DNA from: Hypericibacter terrae
GTDB lineage: Bacteria; Pseudomonadota; Alphaproteobacteria; Dongiales; Dongiaceae
NCBI RefSeq assembly: GCF_008728855.1
Contig: NZ_CP042906.1
Location: forward strand, 1,426,001 to 1,490,000
DNA length: 64,000 nt
Direction of reading: 5' to 3'
Shown: piece by piece, positions 27,701 to 36,247 of the stretch
How the letters are laid out: the number at the start of each line of letters is the position of its first letter
Position numbering within the stretch: position 1 is the stretch's first letter
Notes under the pieces: model-generated
What the model was told of the DNA's origin: nothing
Database searches by the model: none
Seen by the model: the letters and a program-made list of their open reading frames with translations, nothing else
Made by a program: the position numbers and the translations under genes

Positions 27701-29178
27701 TTGCTCGGACCCTCGAACCAGTTCTTCAGATGAAATTCGCTGCGCGTATCGATGCAGAGGCGCTTCCAGGAGAGATATTCCTCGACGCCCGCCATCCCGA
27801 GTTCCCGGCCCAGGCCGGAATGATGCCGGCCGCCGAAGGAGGTCTCCACATGCCGGATGTAATGGGTGTTGATCCAGACATCGGCCACGTCGAGGCGCCG
27901 CGCGAGCCGGAGAGCGCGATTGATGTCCTGCGACCAGACCGACCCGCCAAGACCGTAGGGCGTGTTGTTGGCGATGGCCAGCGCCTGGGCCTCGTTCTCG
28001 AAGGGATGGATGACGAGCACCGGCCCGAACACTTCCTCCCGCGCCACGCGCCCGTCCACCGGACCGCCCACCAGCACCGTCGGCGGCAGAAACAGCGACG
28101 ACGGATCCGCCGGCAGACCGCCGACGACGGCTCTGGCGCCTTCGTCGATTCCGAGCCGGATATAGGAGACCGCTTTGTCGTACTGCTTGCGCGACGCCAT
28201 CGGCCCCACCAGCATGGCCGGATCGAGCGGGTCGCCCATCGGCAGCGTGCGCGAGCGCTCGACGATTCCCTCGACCACCCGGTCGTGAAGGCGCCGGTCC
28301 ACCACGAGGCGGGTGCAGGCGGTGCAGGACTGGCCGCCATACATGAAGGCGCCATAGGTGACGGCATCCAGGCAGCGCTCGAGATCGGCGTCCTCGGTGA
28401 TGATGGCGGGGAACTTGCCGCCGCATTCCAGCGACACCTTGGCCAGGCGCTTCGCCGCGCGCTCCATGATGCGCATCCCCGTCGCCGTGCTGCCGGTGAA
28501 GGAGATCTTGTCGACGCCGGGATGATCGACCAGCGCGTCGCCCGTGGGCTGGCCGGGACCGCTCAGCAGATTCACGACTCCCGGCGGAAAGGCGCCGCTG
28601 TCATGGACCGCCTCGATCAGCGCCGCCGTCGAGGCCGGCGTGATCTCGGACGATTTGACGATGGCGGTGCAGCCGGCGGCCAGCGCGGCGCCCAATTTGC
28701 GTACCGCGAGATCGACCGGATCGTTCCAGGGGATGATGAGCGCCGCGACCCCGGCCGGCTCGGGCAGCACCATGTCCCAGATCTCGGGGACCGTCGAGCC
28801 GGTCACGCTGCCTTCGAGGAAGCGCGCGGCGCCCGCGAAATAGCGCAGCTTGTCGACGGCGCCCTCGACCTCGCGCGCCATATTGACCCTGACGGGCTTG
28901 CCCATCTCGCGCGCGATCAGCTCGCTGATCGCGGGAGAGCGCGACTCCAGCATGTCGGCGAGCTTCAGCAGGGCCGCGGCGCGGACCGAGCCTTTGGTCC
29001 AGCGCCAGCCGCCCTCGTTGAAGGCGCGCCGCGCCGCCGCCACGCTGGCGGCAACGGCCGCGGCGTCGCTCACCGGTGCGCGGGCGACCTTGGCGCCCGT
29101 GGTCGGATTGAAGCTCTCGAAGGACGGCCCGTCGAAGCCGACCCATTGGCCGTCGATGTAATTCTTGACGTCGATCAC
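27697..29178 (-). CDS. NAD(P)-dependent aldehyde dehydrogenase
   Basis: This 493-residue ALDH has IIPWNDPVDL (where most have IPWNFP), the cofactor motif FTGSTATGMRIM, the general-base Glu in LECGGK and the nucleophile Cys in GGQSCTACTR. EEVFGPVLVI and PYGLGGSVWS are standard. It oxidises an aldehyde released by the neighbouring oxidase or aminotransferase. It is coupled at both ends by four-base overlaps. Confidence 0.93.
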   Translation of the reverse strand: MIDVKNYIDGQWVGFDGPSFESFNPTTGAKVARAPVSDAAAVAASVAAARRAFNEGGWRWTKGSVRAAALLKLADMLESRSPAISELIAREMGKPVRVNMAREVEGAVDKLRYFAGAARFLEGSVTGSTVPEIWDMVLPEPAGVAALIIPWNDPVDLAVRKLGAALAAGCTAIVKSSEITPASTAALIEAVHDSGAFPPGVVNLLSGPGQPTGDALVDHPGVDKISFTGSTATGMRIMERAAKRLAKVSLECGGKFPAIITEDADLERCLDAVTYGAFMYGGQSCTACTRLVVDRRLHDRVVEGIVERSRTLPMGDPLDPAMLVGPMASRKQYDKAVSYIRLGIDEGARAVVGGLPADPSSLFLPPTVLVGGPVDGRVAREEVFGPVLVIHPFENEAQALAIANNTPYGLGGSVWSQDINRALRLARRLDVADVWINTHYIRHVETSFGGRHHSGLGRELGMAGVEEYLSWKRLCIDTRSEFHLKNWFEGPSK

Positions 29179-30434
29179 CGGGCTGTTCCTCTGGAATCGC
29201 GAATGGCGCCGGCCGCTGCGTCGATGCCGGTGTGAAGCTCGGCTTCGCCGATGATCAGCGCCGGCGACAATTTGATGACGCTGTCGTCATAGCCGCTGCG
29301 CCCGACGATGACGCCGCGCTCGCGCGCCAGCTTCACGGCGCGCGCGGCCCAGGCGGCGTCGGCGAGCTCGGCCGCATACCACAGACCTTGGCCTCTGACC
29401 TCGCGCACGCCCTCGACATCCGCGAGCGCCGCCTTGAAACGCGCAAGGCCCGCCGGTCCGATCGAAGCCGCGCGGCCCGGCAGCTGCTCGTCGCGCATGA
29501 CGCCCATGGCGGCGACCGCGGCCGCCAGGTTGAGATTGTTGACCAGGAAAGTGGAGGTATAGGAATCGGGAGGCCAGGTCATCGCCTCGGCGCGCCCCAT
29601 CACCGCGGCCGTCGCCAGGCCGCCGCCGATACCCTTGCCGACCGTCATCAGATCGGGCGTCACGCCGCTATGCTCGATGGCCCAGAAGCGGCCGGTCCGC
29701 CCGCAGCCGGATTGGATCTCGTCGACGATCAGCAATGCGCCCACGCGATCGCAGAAGGTGCGCAGGCGCGGAAAGAAATCGGCCGGCGGGATCACCACGC
29801 CGCCATTGCCCTGGATCGGCTCCAGGATCACCGCCGCGAGGGGACGCTTGCCGGGTCCGGTCAGCTCCTCGAGCGCGCGCATCGTCAGATCGGTGGCGGC
29901 GTCGCCATGGCGGAGAGGGTAGGGGAAGGGAACGAAGGGTCCGCCGGCGGGAATTCCCAGCGCGTCGCGATAGCGCGCCTTGCCGGCGAAGCCCGCCGTG
30001 CCGATGGATCGCCCGAAATAGCTGCCGGCGAAGCTCACGATGGCACCGTCGGGCCGCCGGGTTCGTGCCAGGAGCAGCGCCATCTCGTTGGCCATGGCGC
30101 CGGTCACCGCCGGCAGGAAGCGATCGAGGCCCGGGGGCGCGATGCTGGCGAGCGCCTCGTAGAACTCGGCCCTGACCCGGGAGGGATGCGCCGAGGGGCA
30201 ATGCATCAGCGTCGTCGCCTGGCGCTGGATCGCCTCCACCACCCGGGGATGGCTGTAGCCGGTCGCGGCGACCGCGAAGCCGCCATAGAGATCGAGATAA
30301 CGCCAGCCGTCGGCGTCCTCGACATAGCAGCCCTCGGCCCTCTCCCAGACGAAGGGTGGATCTTCGGAGAAGGTCCGGAGCCCGCCGCCTTCGAGCTTGC
30401 GCAGGCGCGCGACGATGTCGGCGGCGCGGCTCAC
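29175..30434 (-). CDS. Class III (omega) aminotransferase
   Basis: The GTG start at 30434 overlaps the stop of the upstream gene. The 419-residue PLP enzyme contains AVILEPIQGNGGV, IVDEIQSGCGRTGRFWA (PLP-binding Asp) and TVGKGIGGGLATAAVMG (catalytic Lys). Such enzymes move an amino group from an omega-amine or amino acid to a keto acid, giving an aldehyde for the next gene product to oxidise. Confidence 0.92.
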   Translation of the reverse strand: MSRAADIVARLRKLEGGGLRTFSEDPPFVWERAEGCYVEDADGWRYLDLYGGFAVAATGYSHPRVVEAIQRQATTLMHCPSAHPSRVRAEFYEALASIAPPGLDRFLPAVTGAMANEMALLLARTRRPDGAIVSFAGSYFGRSIGTAGFAGKARYRDALGIPAGGPFVPFPYPLRHGDAATDLTMRALEELTGPGKRPLAAVILEPIQGNGGVVIPPADFFPRLRTFCDRVGALLIVDEIQSGCGRTGRFWAIEHSGVTPDLMTVGKGIGGGLATAAVMGRAEAMTWPPDSYTSTFLVNNLNLAAAVAAMGVMRDEQLPGRAASIGPAGLARFKAALADVEGVREVRGQGLWYAAELADAAWAARAVKLARERGVIVGRSGYDDSVIKLSPALIIGEAELHTGIDAAAGAIRDSRGTAR

Positions 30435-31402
30435 ACCAGGATCCTGCCGTTCTCGGCGATGACCTCGCCATCGACCTCGATGCGCACGTTCAGGATCATG
30501 CCGTCGAGATGGACGTCGCTGGTGACCTTGCCGCCATAGCCGGCGGCGGAATCGCCCAGCGCCATATGCGCCGTGCCCAGCTTCTTCTTGACCTCGGTGA
30601 TGCCGCCGATCAGCCGCGACATCGGATTGATGCCGATGCCGAGCTCGGCGATGTTGCGCGCGTTCTTGACGCCCTCGATATGGGCCTCCAGCGCCAGGGC
30701 TTCGGCGCCGCCTTCGAAGCGCACGGCCTCGCCCTTCTCGACCATCCAGGTGATCGGCTGGGCCAGCCGGCCGATATCGGTCATCACATGCTCGATCACC
30801 ACGCGTCCCTCGGTGGTGCCTTCCAGGGGCGGGAGCGAAACCTCGCCGCCGGGATAGGCCGAAACCTCGCCGCGGTTTCGGCAGACGCCGGTCAGCCAGC
30901 CGACCGGTTTGCGGCCCTCGATCACCATCTCGACGTCGGTGCCCGCGGGCGAGCTGACATGGGCCCGCTTGCCCCCCGCGAGGCGGTCGCGCAGCCGCTC
31001 CGCCAGCTTCCGCAGCTCGAGGAAATCGGCGGTCATGGCGCCGTTCATCCAGCCGTCTTCCTCGAAGGGCGCGTTGAAGACGCCGCGCGCGCCGGCGAGC
31101 TTGGCCAGGTTCTTCGCCTCGATGTGATACATCGACCGGCTCGCGGCGGCGATCACCACGTCGGCCTTGACCATGGCCGCGGTGATCGGTTCCGGCGGCT
31201 CCATGCCGCTCTTCGCCCGCGGCGTCATCATGACGACCACCGGATCGGCGCCGATGCTGTGGGCGGCGGCGGCCAGCATCTCGGGGATCGAGGGGCTCGT
31301 TCTCGTGTCGACCACGATCACCACCTTCTCTCCGGGCTTGGTTCCCATGTAATCGGCGATAACGCGATAGGCGGTGCGGGCGACTTCGACGGTCTTCGAC
31401 AA
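30431..31402 (-). CDS. M29 aminopeptidase/NicX-like metal-dependent protein
   Basis: This 323-residue protein resembles the leucyl aminopeptidase T (M29) superfamily, which also contains the dioxygenase NicX. Seen motifs are PGEKVVIVVDTRTSPSI, then EGVKNARNIAELGIGINP, GTAHMALGDSAAGYGG and SDVHLDGMI, the last three being the acidic and His metal-binding part. It could be a peptidase/amidohydrolase for the imported compound or a ring-opening dioxygenase. It is the first gene of the minus-strand catabolic operon. Confidence 0.7.
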   Translation of the reverse strand: MSKTVEVARTAYRVIADYMGTKPGEKVVIVVDTRTSPSIPEMLAAAAHSIGADPVVVMMTPRAKSGMEPPEPITAAMVKADVVIAAASRSMYHIEAKNLAKLAGARGVFNAPFEEDGWMNGAMTADFLELRKLAERLRDRLAGGKRAHVSSPAGTDVEMVIEGRKPVGWLTGVCRNRGEVSAYPGGEVSLPPLEGTTEGRVVIEHVMTDIGRLAQPITWMVEKGEAVRFEGGAEALALEAHIEGVKNARNIAELGIGINPMSRLIGGITEVKKKLGTAHMALGDSAAGYGGKVTSDVHLDGMILNVRIEVDGEVIAENGRILV

Positions 31403-31456
31403 GGAATGTCTCCTCCAGGGGCAGCCGAGGCGCCGCTAGGCAAGGGCGCTGAAGTC

Positions 31457-31476
31457 TGATATTATAAATCATATCA
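31457..31476. promoter_or_regulatory. Candidate operator between the divergent catabolic operons
   Basis: TGATAT (31457-31462) and ATATCA (31471-31476) form an inverted repeat with an 8-base AT-rich centre. It lies between the start of the M29-like gene (31402) and the oxidase gene (31495), so one site could control both. GntR/FCD regulators bind such sites, and a GntR gene ends the right-hand operon. A lone half-site ATATCA recurs just after that GntR gene near 34830. Confidence 0.5.
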
Positions 31477-31494
31477 AATATACGATTTCAAGCG

Positions 31495-32919
31495 ATGAAC
31501 CGGAGCCGCCCGAAAATCCCGACATCGACCGCTGCCGCCGCCGCCATGAGCGCGGGTTGCTTGGCGCTGGCCGAAAGCTTCCGTCTGCACCGGCCGCGCG
31601 GCGCCTTCTGCCATGCGGGCTGGTGCCAGCAATGCCGGGTCACGCTGCCCGACGGCCGCATCGCCCTCGCCTGCCGCACGGCCGAGACCCCGCTTCCCGT
31701 GAGCCAGGGTTGGCGGCGCCTGCTCGGACGTTTCGCCGACCGGCTGCCGCCCTGGTTCTATGAAAGCCGGCTGCTGCGGCCGCGCGCGCTGCGCCAGTTC
31801 TATCTCGAGCGCCTGCGCCATCTCTCCGCGGCTCCGGCGCTGCCGCGGACGCCGGCGCCGCTTGCCGGCCGGTGGCATGAGCGAAGCTGCGAAGTTCTGC
31901 TGGTGGGCGGCGGCCTCGCCGGTCTGGCGGCGGCGCGGGCCCAGCGCGCGGCCGGTCGCGATGTGCTGCTGGTGGAAGCGGAAGCCGACCTCGGTGGACG
32001 ATCCCGTTTCCAGCCCGCGATGGCGGAAGCGCTGGCGAAGGCCCTGCCCTATGACGGCCCGCATCTGCTCGAGACGCTCTGCGTCGGCCTCTATGAGCAG
32101 GCCCGGCAGGCCCTGCTGATCGGTCCCGGCGGCCCGACGCTTCTTTCGTTCGAGGAGCTTGTCGTCGCGACCGGCGCTTACGATCGGCTCCCGGGCTTTG
32201 CCGGCAACGATCTTCCGGGAATCATCGGCCTTCGCGCCTTCGAGCGTCTGGCCGCCGCGGGCGCCATTCCGCGAACCTGGCGGGTCGGCCTCATCGCCGA
32301 TATCGCGCATGCGGTTGCGGCGCTGGCGACCGGCGCCCGCTTCGCATGGATCGCAGGTCCGGGCGATCTGCCGCGAACGCAAGGCCCGAGCTTTCCACGA
32401 GCGACCTTGCTGGCCGCTGAAGGACGGGGTGCCGTCGCTGCCGTGCGGCTCGACCCCGGCGGCCGGCAGGCCTGCGATCTTCTTGTCATCGGCTTCAGCC
32501 AGCCGAGCTACGAGCTGCAGATGCAGGCCGGCCAGCAAGCGACGCTCGCCGGCTCGCCGGCGGTGGTGCTGACCGTCGGCGATCCCGTCATCCCGATGAC
32601 AGTCGTCGGCGACGCCGCCCTGAAGCCATCGTCATCCGCGCGCCTCGCCGCGGCACCTTCCTCCCGCGCGTTCCTTTGCCTCTGCGAGGATGTGCGACGG
32701 CGCGATGCCGAGGCCGCGATCGCCGACGGTTTCGCCGATGTCGAGCTGCTGAAGCGCCGGACCGGCGCCGGCACCGGACCCTGCCAGGGGAAGCTCTGCC
32801 ATGGCGAGATGCTCGCCTGTCTTGCCGAGGCGGGCCGCCCCGTGGCGCTGCCGACCGTGCGTCCCCTGCTGCGGCCGGTGACCCTGGCCGAGTTGGCCGC
32901 GAGCGAGGGCGAATCGTGA
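31495..32919 (+). CDS. Opine/sarcosine-oxidase-like alpha subunit with ferredoxin domain
   Basis: The 474-residue protein joins three modules. The first is an N-terminal [2Fe-2S] part (HRPRGAFCHAGWCQQC, then ALACRT), like HcnA or the SoxA N-terminus. The second is an FAD domain (LLVGGGLAGLAAARAQRAAG, about residues 134-360). The third is a C-terminal cysteine-rich part, CLCEDVRRRDAEAAI...GPCQGKLC, as in opine oxidase OoxA and HcnB. These enzymes dehydrogenate secondary amines such as opines. The catalytic partner gene overlaps by four bases. Confidence 0.82.
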   Translation: MNRSRPKIPTSTAAAAAMSAGCLALAESFRLHRPRGAFCHAGWCQQCRVTLPDGRIALACRTAETPLPVSQGWRRLLGRFADRLPPWFYESRLLRPRALRQFYLERLRHLSAAPALPRTPAPLAGRWHERSCEVLLVGGGLAGLAAARAQRAAGRDVLLVEAEADLGGRSRFQPAMAEALAKALPYDGPHLLETLCVGLYEQARQALLIGPGGPTLLSFEELVVATGAYDRLPGFAGNDLPGIIGLRAFERLAAAGAIPRTWRVGLIADIAHAVAALATGARFAWIAGPGDLPRTQGPSFPRATLLAAEGRGAVAAVRLDPGGRQACDLLVIGFSQPSYELQMQAGQQATLAGSPAVVLTVGDPVIPMTVVGDAALKPSSSARLAAAPSSRAFLCLCEDVRRRDAEAAIADGFADVELLKRRTGAGTGPCQGKLCHGEMLACLAEAGRPVALPTVRPLLRPVTLAELAASEGES

Positions 32920-34094
32920 GCGCGCGGGCGGACATCGTCATCGTCGGTGGCGGCATCACGGGCCTTGCGCTGGCGGTGGAGCTCGCGCGGCTGGGCCGTC
33001 GCGACATCCTGGTGCTGGAGCGCAGCTTCACCGGTGCCGGCGGCTCGGGTCGCAATGTCGGCCGCATCCGTGCCATGCAGCTGACGGAAGAGCTCGCCCG
33101 ATTCGCCATCGCCGCCCAGGCCAAGCATGCCGCCCTGGCCGACGAGCTCGGCGCCAATACGCTTTTCTGGCGGGCCGGCTATGGCTGGGTCCTCTATGAG
33201 GAGGAGGAAGTGTCGCGCATGGCGGAAGTGCGCGATATGCTGCGCGGTCTCGGCCTGAAGCCGAGGCTGCTCGGCTCCGCCGAGACGCTGCGCCAGCTTC
33301 CCGTTCTCGAAGGCGGCGAGCGGCCCGCGGGGTCCTTGATGCATGACGATGCCATCGTCCATCACGATGCCGTGCTCTATGCCTATCGCGCCGCCGCGAA
33401 GAAGCTCGGCGTGCGGCTCAGGGAACGCACCGAGGTGGTGGAGGTTCTGCGGCAGGGCGACGAGGTCGCCGGGGTCCGCACCGCCGAGGGCGAGATCCGC
33501 GCCAGGATGGTCGTCAATGCGGCGGGCGGCTGGTCCGGAAAATTCTCTTCCTTGGCCGGAATCCGGATTCCCAACACCCCGCTGCGCCGCGAGGCGCTGG
33601 TGACCGAGGCCGCCCAGCCCTTCATGCAGGCCGCCATCACCTTCTATCGGCCGCAGGAGGGCTGGTTCAACCAGACGCTGCGCGGCGAGCTGGTGGCCGG
33701 CTGCCTGGCGCCGGCGGAGGAGCCGGGCGTCAATCTCGCCGCCACGGCGCGTTCGCTCGGGCGCACGGCCCGGACCATTCTCGCCAAGGCGCCGCGCCTC
33801 GGCCATCTTCGGGTGGTGCGGCAATGGGCGGGCGTGTACGACATGACGCCGGACCGCAAGCCGCTGGTCGGGCCCGTGGCGCGCCTCAAGGGCTTCGTCC
33901 AGGCCAATGGCTGCAACGGCCGCGGCTTCCTCCTGGCGCCGCTCATCGGCGAGCTGCTGGCCCGCTGGCTCCATGATGGCGAACGGCCGGCCCTGCTGGC
34001 CGGCTTCGATGCCAATCGCTTCGAGGGCCGCGAGGATATGAAGGTCGAGGCCGGAGACTACTATGCCGGATATGCGGCGGGAGGTAAGCGATGA
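32916..34094 (+). CDS. Opine/sarcosine-oxidase-like beta subunit (FAD oxidoreductase)
   Basis: The 392-residue DadA-family flavoprotein starts with GTG overlapping the alpha gene stop. It shows IVIVGGGITGLALAVELARLG, GAGGSGRNVGRIRA and the C-terminal YDMTPDRKPLVGPV typical of SoxB/OoxB/HcnC. It would bind the secondary amine and pass electrons through the alpha subunit. With a lactonase and mutarotase nearby, a sugar-amino-acid conjugate is a plausible substrate. Confidence 0.87.
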   Translation: MSARADIVIVGGGITGLALAVELARLGRRDILVLERSFTGAGGSGRNVGRIRAMQLTEELARFAIAAQAKHAALADELGANTLFWRAGYGWVLYEEEEVSRMAEVRDMLRGLGLKPRLLGSAETLRQLPVLEGGERPAGSLMHDDAIVHHDAVLYAYRAAAKKLGVRLRERTEVVEVLRQGDEVAGVRTAEGEIRARMVVNAAGGWSGKFSSLAGIRIPNTPLRREALVTEAAQPFMQAAITFYRPQEGWFNQTLRGELVAGCLAPAEEPGVNLAATARSLGRTARTILAKAPRLGHLRVVRQWAGVYDMTPDRKPLVGPVARLKGFVQANGCNGRGFLLAPLIGELLARWLHDGERPALLAGFDANRFEGREDMKVEAGDYYAGYAAGGKR

Positions 34095-34783
34095 ACGATC
34101 TTGCCCGGCGGCCCTTCGCCACCAAGAGCGAATGGGTCTATGAGCAGCTTCGCCAGCGGATCCTCGCCGGCAGCTACAAGCCCGACGACCGGCTGCGCCT
34201 GACCGAGCTCGCGCGCGAGTTCGAGATGAGCGAGATGCCGGTGCGCGAGGCCTTGCGCATGCTGCAGCGCGACGGACTCATCGAGATGCACAGCCACCGC
34301 GGCGCTTCCGTCGCCAACCTCTCCTGGGCCCGCGCCGCCGAGATCGTGTCGGTGCGCATGCATCTCGAGGTGCTGGCGATGCGCGAGGCGGCGCCGGGCC
34401 ATGACAAGGCTTCCCTGGCCGAGCTCGGCAAGATCCTGGATCGCATGGACCGCGATCTCGCGGCGGGCTCGGCCGCGCGCTTCAGCACCGGCAATCGCGA
34501 GTTCCATCGCCGCCTCTACGAGCCCGGCACCAACGCGGTCCTGAAGGAGGAGATCGCCGATCTCTGGGATCGCGTCTGGCGCGCCCGCGCTCAATCCATC
34601 TTCGAGGTCGACCGCGCGCGCATGGCCGCGGCCCAGCTCGAGCACCGGGCCATTCTGGCCGCCCTTTCCCAGAACGATGCCGAGGCGGCCGTCACCGCCG
34701 CCAGCCGCCATCGCGACCGCACGCTGCAGTCCTGGAGCAACATCGTCCGGACCCAGGCCAGGCCGGTCGACGCGCCCGAATAG
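34091..34783 (+). CDS. GntR-family (FCD) transcriptional regulator
   Basis: The 230-residue regulator has an N-terminal winged helix (KSEWVYEQLRQRILAG, LRLTELAREFEMSEMPVREALRML). Its C-terminal helical FCD ligand domain has ISE-like metal/ligand residues in FHRRLYEPGTN and EHRAIL. It overlaps the oxidase beta gene by four bases, so it is made with the pathway it probably represses through the site at 31457-31476. The ligand is unknown. Confidence 0.9.
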   Translation: MNDLARRPFATKSEWVYEQLRQRILAGSYKPDDRLRLTELAREFEMSEMPVREALRMLQRDGLIEMHSHRGASVANLSWARAAEIVSVRMHLEVLAMREAAPGHDKASLAELGKILDRMDRDLAAGSAARFSTGNREFHRRLYEPGTNAVLKEEIADLWDRVWRARAQSIFEVDRARMAAAQLEHRAILAALSQNDAEAAVTAASRHRDRTLQSWSNIVRTQARPVDAPE

Positions 34784-34932
34784 GCATATCTGCGGGGGCG
34801 GCAGCGGCAAGGATAGGTTTGCGATTTTCATATCATTGGAGCCTAGCGAGCGCCGCCGATATAGCAGGCAAGAGGGGCGGGGGCCTTCGGAGACGGAATA
34901 GCGCCCATCGCCGTCCCACGATCGATATCGCC

Positions 34933-34960
34933 TTCAATCGGACACAATCCATGGTAGAAT
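34933..34960 (+). promoter_or_regulatory. Possible promoter of the second secreted-protein gene
   Basis: TTCAAT (34933-34938) and TAGAAT (34955-34960) are 16 bases apart in an AT-rich stretch just before the start at 34986. The remaining 34784-34932 spacer shows no gene. Confidence 0.35.
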
Positions 34961-34985
34961 ATTATATTCACCTGGGGTTGTGCCG

Positions 34986-36224
34986 ATGCGCCGTGCTTTT
35001 GTGATTGCCGGTCGAGTTCGGGCTCGATCGTTTCGAATTGCGATGGCGATTCTGCTGGCTTGCGGGATCGGGCTTTCAGCCTGGAATTCAAATGCAGAAG
35101 AGAGCGCCGACACCATCGCGCCCATTCGGGTCACCCTCCCGACGCCGGACATCCCAAGCGGGGTGGATCTCCGACTGGGGCTCACCAACGACGTCACGAT
35201 GCTGCCGGATGGCCGGATCGCCGTGATCGGCTATACCTTCGTGTCGAGCCGCGTTTATGTCCGGATCTATGATCCGAGAACAGGCGCCGATGAAATCCGT
35301 TATGCGCCCCTGTCTTCCGACTTCGAGCTTGCCAACAGACTCGACAGCCCGGTGGCGGCCCTCGGCGAGACGCTCTTCATCTACGGATCGAGAGTGACGC
35401 TCTTACGGGCGGGTCCGCGAAGCAGCGTTGCCGACCCCGTCGCCATTCATGAGGAGGACAGCCCCGAGCACTCGAATCCGGCCGATCCCGATGCGAATGT
35501 GAATTCCTTGCGAGCCGTCGGATCCATCATCGAGGATCGGGACTCTGTTCTGGTCGGCTGGTGGGAAGATGTTCCGACCAATCCGGATGCAGACGACAGA
35601 TGTGGCGTCGGGGCCACGGTCGCGCGCGTATCTTCGGACGGGAGGCTGGTCTGGCGATGGCAGGATCCCAGAGGCGGCTTTGGCTTCCCCAACGAGATGG
35701 CCGTGCTCGCAAGCGGGACCATTATCGTACAGATCGATGGCGGCGGTGCAAGGGAGGACATGGGGACGATCATGAACCCTTGCGTCAATGGATCGGAGTC
35801 TGTCGTGGCCCTGACGCCCGATGGCAACGAGGTCGCGCGGCTCGATCTGCCCTGGGGCACGGCCGTCGGGCCTCTCAGTCTCAGCGCCGACGGAAATGAA
35901 GCTTTGGCGACGGCGCGTTTCGACGATGGGCCGGACGCGATCTTGCGAATCGGTCTCGATGACAAGAACATTACGCTGCGCCGCATCGAACTCTCCGAGC
36001 ATATTCTCGATAGCCGGTATTCCGGGAGCATCGTGACGACGTTGATGCGTGGCGGTTACCGCATTCTGACTGACATCCCCAGCGAATTGATTTTGGATGA
36101 GCAGGCGAATGTGATCGACGGAAGGGTCTTAACGGCCGTAATGGGAAGGGGTTGCTCCGTGCAGGGAGATCGAGCCGTGATCTGCTGGGCGGGCGATGAA
36201 GTTGCGCTCCTTCCGCTTCACTGA
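34986..36224 (+). CDS. Secreted propeller-like protein, copy 2 of a paired family
   Basis: This is a 412-residue homologue of the protein at 13411-14523, not of a family I can name. The ATG at 34986, eight bases after GGGG, is preferred to the in-frame GTG at 34980. An export signal (about residues 15-37, ending SNAEE) leads to beta-rich repeats: MLPDGRIAVIGYTF, VRIYDPRTGADE, SSDGRLVWRWQDPRGGFGFP, TPDGNEVARLDL, SADGNEALA. Two or more cysteines (DDRCGVG, NPCVNG, GCSVQ, ICWAG) suit disulfides outside the cytoplasm. It faces a GH108 gene 23 bases away, as copy 1 does. Confidence 0.8.
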   Translation: MRRAFVIAGRVRARSFRIAMAILLACGIGLSAWNSNAEESADTIAPIRVTLPTPDIPSGVDLRLGLTNDVTMLPDGRIAVIGYTFVSSRVYVRIYDPRTGADEIRYAPLSSDFELANRLDSPVAALGETLFIYGSRVTLLRAGPRSSVADPVAIHEEDSPEHSNPADPDANVNSLRAVGSIIEDRDSVLVGWWEDVPTNPDADDRCGVGATVARVSSDGRLVWRWQDPRGGFGFPNEMAVLASGTIIVQIDGGGAREDMGTIMNPCVNGSESVVALTPDGNEVARLDLPWGTAVGPLSLSADGNEALATARFDDGPDAILRIGLDDKNITLRRIELSEHILDSRYSGSIVTTLMRGGYRILTDIPSELILDEQANVIDGRVLTAVMGRGCSVQGDRAVICWAGDEVALLPLH

Positions 36225-36247
36225 TCCGGGCTCACTGTTCGTAAGCG

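Noticed and set aside
31495-34094. Hydrogen cyanide synthase genes (hcnABC)
   Set aside because: The parts resemble HcnB/HcnC, but the separate hcnA gene is missing and the context is importer plus amino-acid catabolism; an opine/sarcosine-type oxidase fits better.
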